64,000 bases of DNA, from contig CAMUGE010000007.1 of NCBI GenBank assembly GCA_947088345.1, positions 25,783 through 89,782 on the forward strand. Reading direction: 5' to 3'. Every line of letters starts with the position of its first letter. Position 1 is the stretch's first letter. This stretch comes from an uncultured Roseburia sp. (GTDB lineage Bacteria; Bacillota; Clostridia; Lachnospirales; Lachnospiraceae). The position numbers and the translations under genes were made by a program. The notes below the pieces were generated by a model. The model did no database searches and was not told the DNA's origin. It worked only from the letters and a program-made list of their open reading frames with translations. Below, piece by piece: positions 61,179 through 64,000 of the stretch.

Positions 61179-64000
61179 GATGCTTTTTTCATTCATTTTA
61201 CGCCAGCGAATCAGACAGAGAAGAACAGCAAACAGTAAAAATCCAAGCAAACTCGCAATAAACCCTGTGAAAAGACCCGGCGTATGATAGTGCAATTCCA
61301 CCACATGTTCCCCTTTTTCTAACAGCAATCCCATAAACATACCGTTTGTCTGAAAAAGCGAAACTTTCTTTCCATCCACATAAGCGTTCCATCCTCTGCT
61401 GTACGGAATAGTCAGGCAGAGAATCTTATCTGTCGAGACAGATATATCTCCCTTTATAAAGTTCGTCCCGACTTTCTCATTTAGAGTTTCTTTCCGCAGA
61501 TCCCCCATTTTAGATACATAATTTTCCATCGGCTGGCAGATCACTTCCATCTTCTCAAAATTATATCTGCCCGGCTCCGGAAATGTAATTGTTATCTGTT
61601 TCTTTTCATCCGTGTGAAAGCCAAGGTTAATTAAATAATCTTTTTGTCCGGTATAATTGCGGAAAACCGGTGTCGTATAGCGAAGCCGGTTTTGCGCTCC
61701 CTCAAGATCAACATTAAGATAAACTTCCTCAAGATCTTTATTGTTCAGCGTAAAATCCGCCCCATGCACCAAAAAATATGTCTCGCAGTCTGATAACCCT
61801 TCAAATGTGATTTCCACAACAGCATTTTTCTTCTCTACCAAAAACGTATGGTCTGCTTCCTGTATGACCCCTTTTTTGCATTTCACCGCATACGCCCTGC
61901 TGTTTCCGGTATAAACCGGATCCGCTTTTCCGATACGCCCTGCTGCTTCCCTTTCTCCCTTTTCATCTAAAAGAACGCCTCCAAGCAGCGCTTCCTGTCG
62001 CCTGGGCGCATCCATCTCCTGAAACATATCGGCCGAAATATAGGAATCATAAGTGTACCCCAGCGGAAGCTCATACTGATTTCGAAAAATCCGGTATCTC
62101 TTTTTTGAGCCAACCGCAATTTCTCCCTCATCCTGAAAGCCAAACGGATACACAGATGTATTCGAAAATACGTCATATTTTACGGACGCCAGAGCGCCCA
62201 AAAATGTTCTGTGATCCAAATCCCTGTAATTGTACTGCAAAAATTTTCCGACTGCCATATCCATCAGATATTGAGAAATTTTTGCGTTTTCAAGGCTCCA
62301 GTAATACTGCAGCCCGTTTACCCCGATTAGTGAAGCTGAATTGACGATGATAAAGTCATCCATCTCAAAGCGGCAAAAACGATTTTCCTGTGCTGTCCGT
62401 TCTGCTTCCAGATCCATTGCAAGTTTTGCAGCCATGGGCGCCGTATTCTGCACTGTTTCCCACGCTGTTCCCACGTCTGTACATGTCAGTACTCTCTGTC
62501 TGCCGGAAAGAGAAAATCCATAGTTTCCAATCAGAGCAATATGAAACAGCGTCACTACAAAGAAACATGCCGAACAGACTTCTCTGATATATGGTTTCTT
62601 TTGAAAAAATCCGGACACAAGCGAAATAAACAGCGATGCAAAAAGAATGCTGCAGGAAATCCATGTCATTTCGGTGCTATATTTGCGAAACAGAACAAGC
62701 AGGATATAATACAAAACACAAAGCGCCGATACCAAAAAAAGTCTCGCCATACTGCTCTGTACAAATTCATTCCATACAACTACAGTCACATACGCTACAA
62801 ATCCCGCGTACATAAAACACCAGCGGTTCGTTACATATGCAAATCCGTTAAACATTTTACCGAAAAACGGCAACATCAGCATAGCCGTTAAAATAAGAAA
62901 CACAACTTTTAATCCTGTATTGCTCTTCTTTTTCGTGAACAGGAAAAAAATGCCAAGAACTGCAGCGGCTGGAAAACCAAGGTAAGTGCTCATACCCAGC
63001 CCTTTTCCATCCATAAACAGCGTGAAAAATTTTTTATAGTAACTTGGCTTATATAACATCGAAAATAAAAGCTGCGCGCCCGATCTGCCGCTCTCTGTAA
63101 AATGCACCACAACTGGAAAAAAGATAATCCCCGCCATCAATACGCCAATGGCCCCATACCCCAGGAGGCGTAAAACAGTCGACACGGCATCCCGTATAAT
63201 CCGTTCGTGCGAAACAGAAAAGAAGCGTACGGCAACGTACAGCGCTGTGCCGAGCACAATCATATAAAAAAAATAAAAATTGCTGACAGCTGACAAAAAT
63301 ACCATCCCAATAAACAATGTCGGCTTTTCTTTTCGTAAAATCTTTTCCACTCCAATCAACAACAGCGGCATATAAATAAACGGATTGGCAAAAAACGGAT
63401 GGCGCATCACGACCAGGAGCATATCGCCGCCAAAAACATAGATCATGCTTCCGATAAGCACTCCCGCGGCTCCACAGCTAAAACGGGCTGAAAGGCGGCT
63501 GCCTGTAAAAATTCTGCCTTTCCCGGGCCTCCATTTCGGATGCATATAAAAACAGTAACAGCTGAAACTAAGCCCCGCAAGATACAAACGCAAAACAACC
63601 AATGCGCTGTAAAAATATTCCATATATTCCGACGGGACAAAAAAACAAAACAGGTTTAACGGATCGCCAATTACATAATAATGAAACGTAGTAAGAATAT
63701 CCGAACCATATCCAATACTGAAATCCCACAGCGGAAGTTCAAAATTATGCTCCAGAAAAATATTGCTTAGGGCTTCTCTGCCCCACTGCGCATAATAATT
63801 AAGACTGATAAAATGCTGCCGCAGTCCGTCGCCGGTCCACATCAGGGATTTGCCGTTTGCAAAGAAGCTATGGTACACAATCAGAAACATGCATGCGAAC
63901 AGCGCCGTATAGAGCAAAAAAAAACCACGACAAGTGTAATTCTGCTCTGCTCTGCTCTGCTCTGCTCTGCTCTGCTCTGCTCTGCTCTGCTCTGCTCTGC
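61170..64000 (-). CDS. YfhO-like polytopic membrane protein, 5' end beyond window
   Basis: At least 915 residues. About 12 TM helices in the first 520 residues and one at the C-terminus flank a large extracytoplasmic beta-rich region, the plan of YfhO proteins, which in Bacillus and Listeria glycosylate lipoteichoic or wall teichoic acid. Seen: FANGKSLMWTGDGLRQH near the N-terminus, the NRWCFMYAGFVAY segment, and the C-terminal LCLTIPYSRGWNAYVDGKK. A TTG at 63917 could start it, but the frame stays open through CRGFFLLYTALFACMF and the pentamer tract to the edge, and homologs begin upstream of that TTG, so the true start is probably outside the window. Confidence 0.88.
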   Translation of the reverse strand, partial: RAEQSRAEQSRAEQSRAEQNYTCRGFFLLYTALFACMFLIVYHSFFANGKSLMWTGDGLRQHFISLNYYAQWGREALSNIFLEHNFELPLWDFSIGYGSDILTTFHYYVIGDPLNLFCFFVPSEYMEYFYSALVVLRLYLAGLSFSCYCFYMHPKWRPGKGRIFTGSRLSARFSCGAAGVLIGSMIYVFGGDMLLVVMRHPFFANPFIYMPLLLIGVEKILRKEKPTLFIGMVFLSAVSNFYFFYMIVLGTALYVAVRFFSVSHERIIRDAVSTVLRLLGYGAIGVLMAGIIFFPVVVHFTESGRSGAQLLFSMLYKPSYYKKFFTLFMDGKGLGMSTYLGFPAAAVLGIFFLFTKKKSNTGLKVVFLILTAMLMLPFFGKMFNGFAYVTNRWCFMYAGFVAYVTVVVWNEFVQSSMARLFLVSALCVLYYILLVLFRKYSTEMTWISCSILFASLFISLVSGFFQKKPYIREVCSACFFVVTLFHIALIGNYGFSLSGRQRVLTCTDVGTAWETVQNTAPMAAKLAMDLEAERTAQENRFCRFEMDDFIIVNSASLIGVNGLQYYWSLENAKISQYLMDMAVGKFLQYNYRDLDHRTFLGALASVKYDVFSNTSVYPFGFQDEGEIAVGSKKRYRIFRNQYELPLGYTYDSYISADMFQEMDAPRRQEALLGGVLLDEKGEREAAGRIGKADPVYTGNSRAYAVKCKKGVIQEADHTFLVEKKNAVVEITFEGLSDCETYFLVHGADFTLNNKDLEEVYLNVDLEGAQNRLRYTTPVFRNYTGQKDYLINLGFHTDEKKQITITFPEPGRYNFEKMEVICQPMENYVSKMGDLRKETLNEKVGTNFIKGDISVSTDKILCLTIPYSRGWNAYVDGKKVSLFQTNGMFMGLLLEKGEHVVELHYHTPGLFTGFIASLLGFLLFAVLLCLIRWRKMNEKSILP
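63941..64000 (-). repeat. Pentanucleotide tract (GCAGA)12 at the window edge
   Basis: Twelve perfect TCTGC units on the plus strand, GCAGA on the coding strand, reach base 64000. In the frame of the YfhO-like gene they encode Ala-Glu-Gln-Ser-Arg repeats with no stop. A change of one unit shifts the frame, so gene expression can switch by slippage. The real number of units may be larger, as the tract runs off the window. Confidence 0.85.

Overview
The window reads as chromosomal DNA from a low-to-moderate GC Gram-positive anaerobe of the Clostridia, most like a motile or sensory Lachnospiraceae member. The basis is gene content and order: a ruvBA cluster with a NusG-II domain protein and a HepI-type membrane protein, tepA-uppP-ftsK followed by fhs-folD, rex beside an ABC-F ATPase, alr followed by mazF, a BspA-type leucine-rich-repeat surface protein, a stand-alone AICAR transformylase with a PurO-type IMP cyclohydrolase, and sigma-A promoters with strong AGGAGG-like ribosome sites. 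Nearly everything is on the minus strand; plus-strand genes are a MATE exporter, an ApbE lipoprotein, an EAL protein, a 56-residue ORF and a zinc-ribbon membrane protein.

Layout. 1-7.3 kb: zapA (cut by the edge), ruvB, ruvA, two small envelope or regulatory genes, miaB, a chemoreceptor and an AraC regulator divergent from a MATE exporter (7.5-8.8 kb). 8.8-11.6 kb: proB, 5-formyl-THF cyclo-ligase, proA. 11.6-14.1 kb: apbE with a long structured leader, convergent with a zinc-ribbon/TPR protein. 14.2-21.4 kb: folD, fhs, ftsK/spoIIIE, uppP, tepA. 21.5-23.8 kb: glgA and yebC. 24.0-35.7 kb: a chemosensory cluster read from a strong promoter at 35.75 kb: REC-HD-GYP, REC-degenerate HD, cheR, cheB, a CheY-like regulator, cheA, cheW, a receptor with almost no sensor domain, an Hpt protein and a hybrid histidine kinase. 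35.8-37.7 kb: a hemerythrin protein with a CheX-like tail and a CBS-domain membrane protein. 37.8-45.1 kb: icd, ABC-F ATPase, rex, nnr, alr, mazF. 45.2-50.3 kb: a 1631-residue surface protein preceded by a G15 tract. 50.3-57.7 kb: an accessory stretch with a small unknown protein, a class D beta-lactamase homolog with a probable internal deletion, an EAL phosphodiesterase, small genes, tRNA-Ala(CGC) and a decayed membrane-protein gene. 57.7-64 kb: rtcB with a structured leader, a split purH function, and a YfhO-like membrane protein whose 5' end runs through twelve GCAGA pentamers at the window edge.

The most notable signal is not a protein. Two families of dispersed structured repeats end in a Shine-Dalgarno sequence directly before a start codon. 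Family 1 (two 151-bp copies at 11772 and 23901, about 98% identical) has three stems and a perfect 10-bp loop-to-tail complementarity; one copy is the apbE leader, the other abuts the stop codon of a convergent kinase gene and opens onto a 13-codon ORF. Family 2 (copies at 41018, 44979 and 61032, and a degenerate one at 54011) forms the leaders of nnr, icd and the PurO-type gene. The two families share a 13-base core in one copy of each. Two simple-sequence tracts (G15 and pentamer x12) suggest phase variation of two envelope loci.
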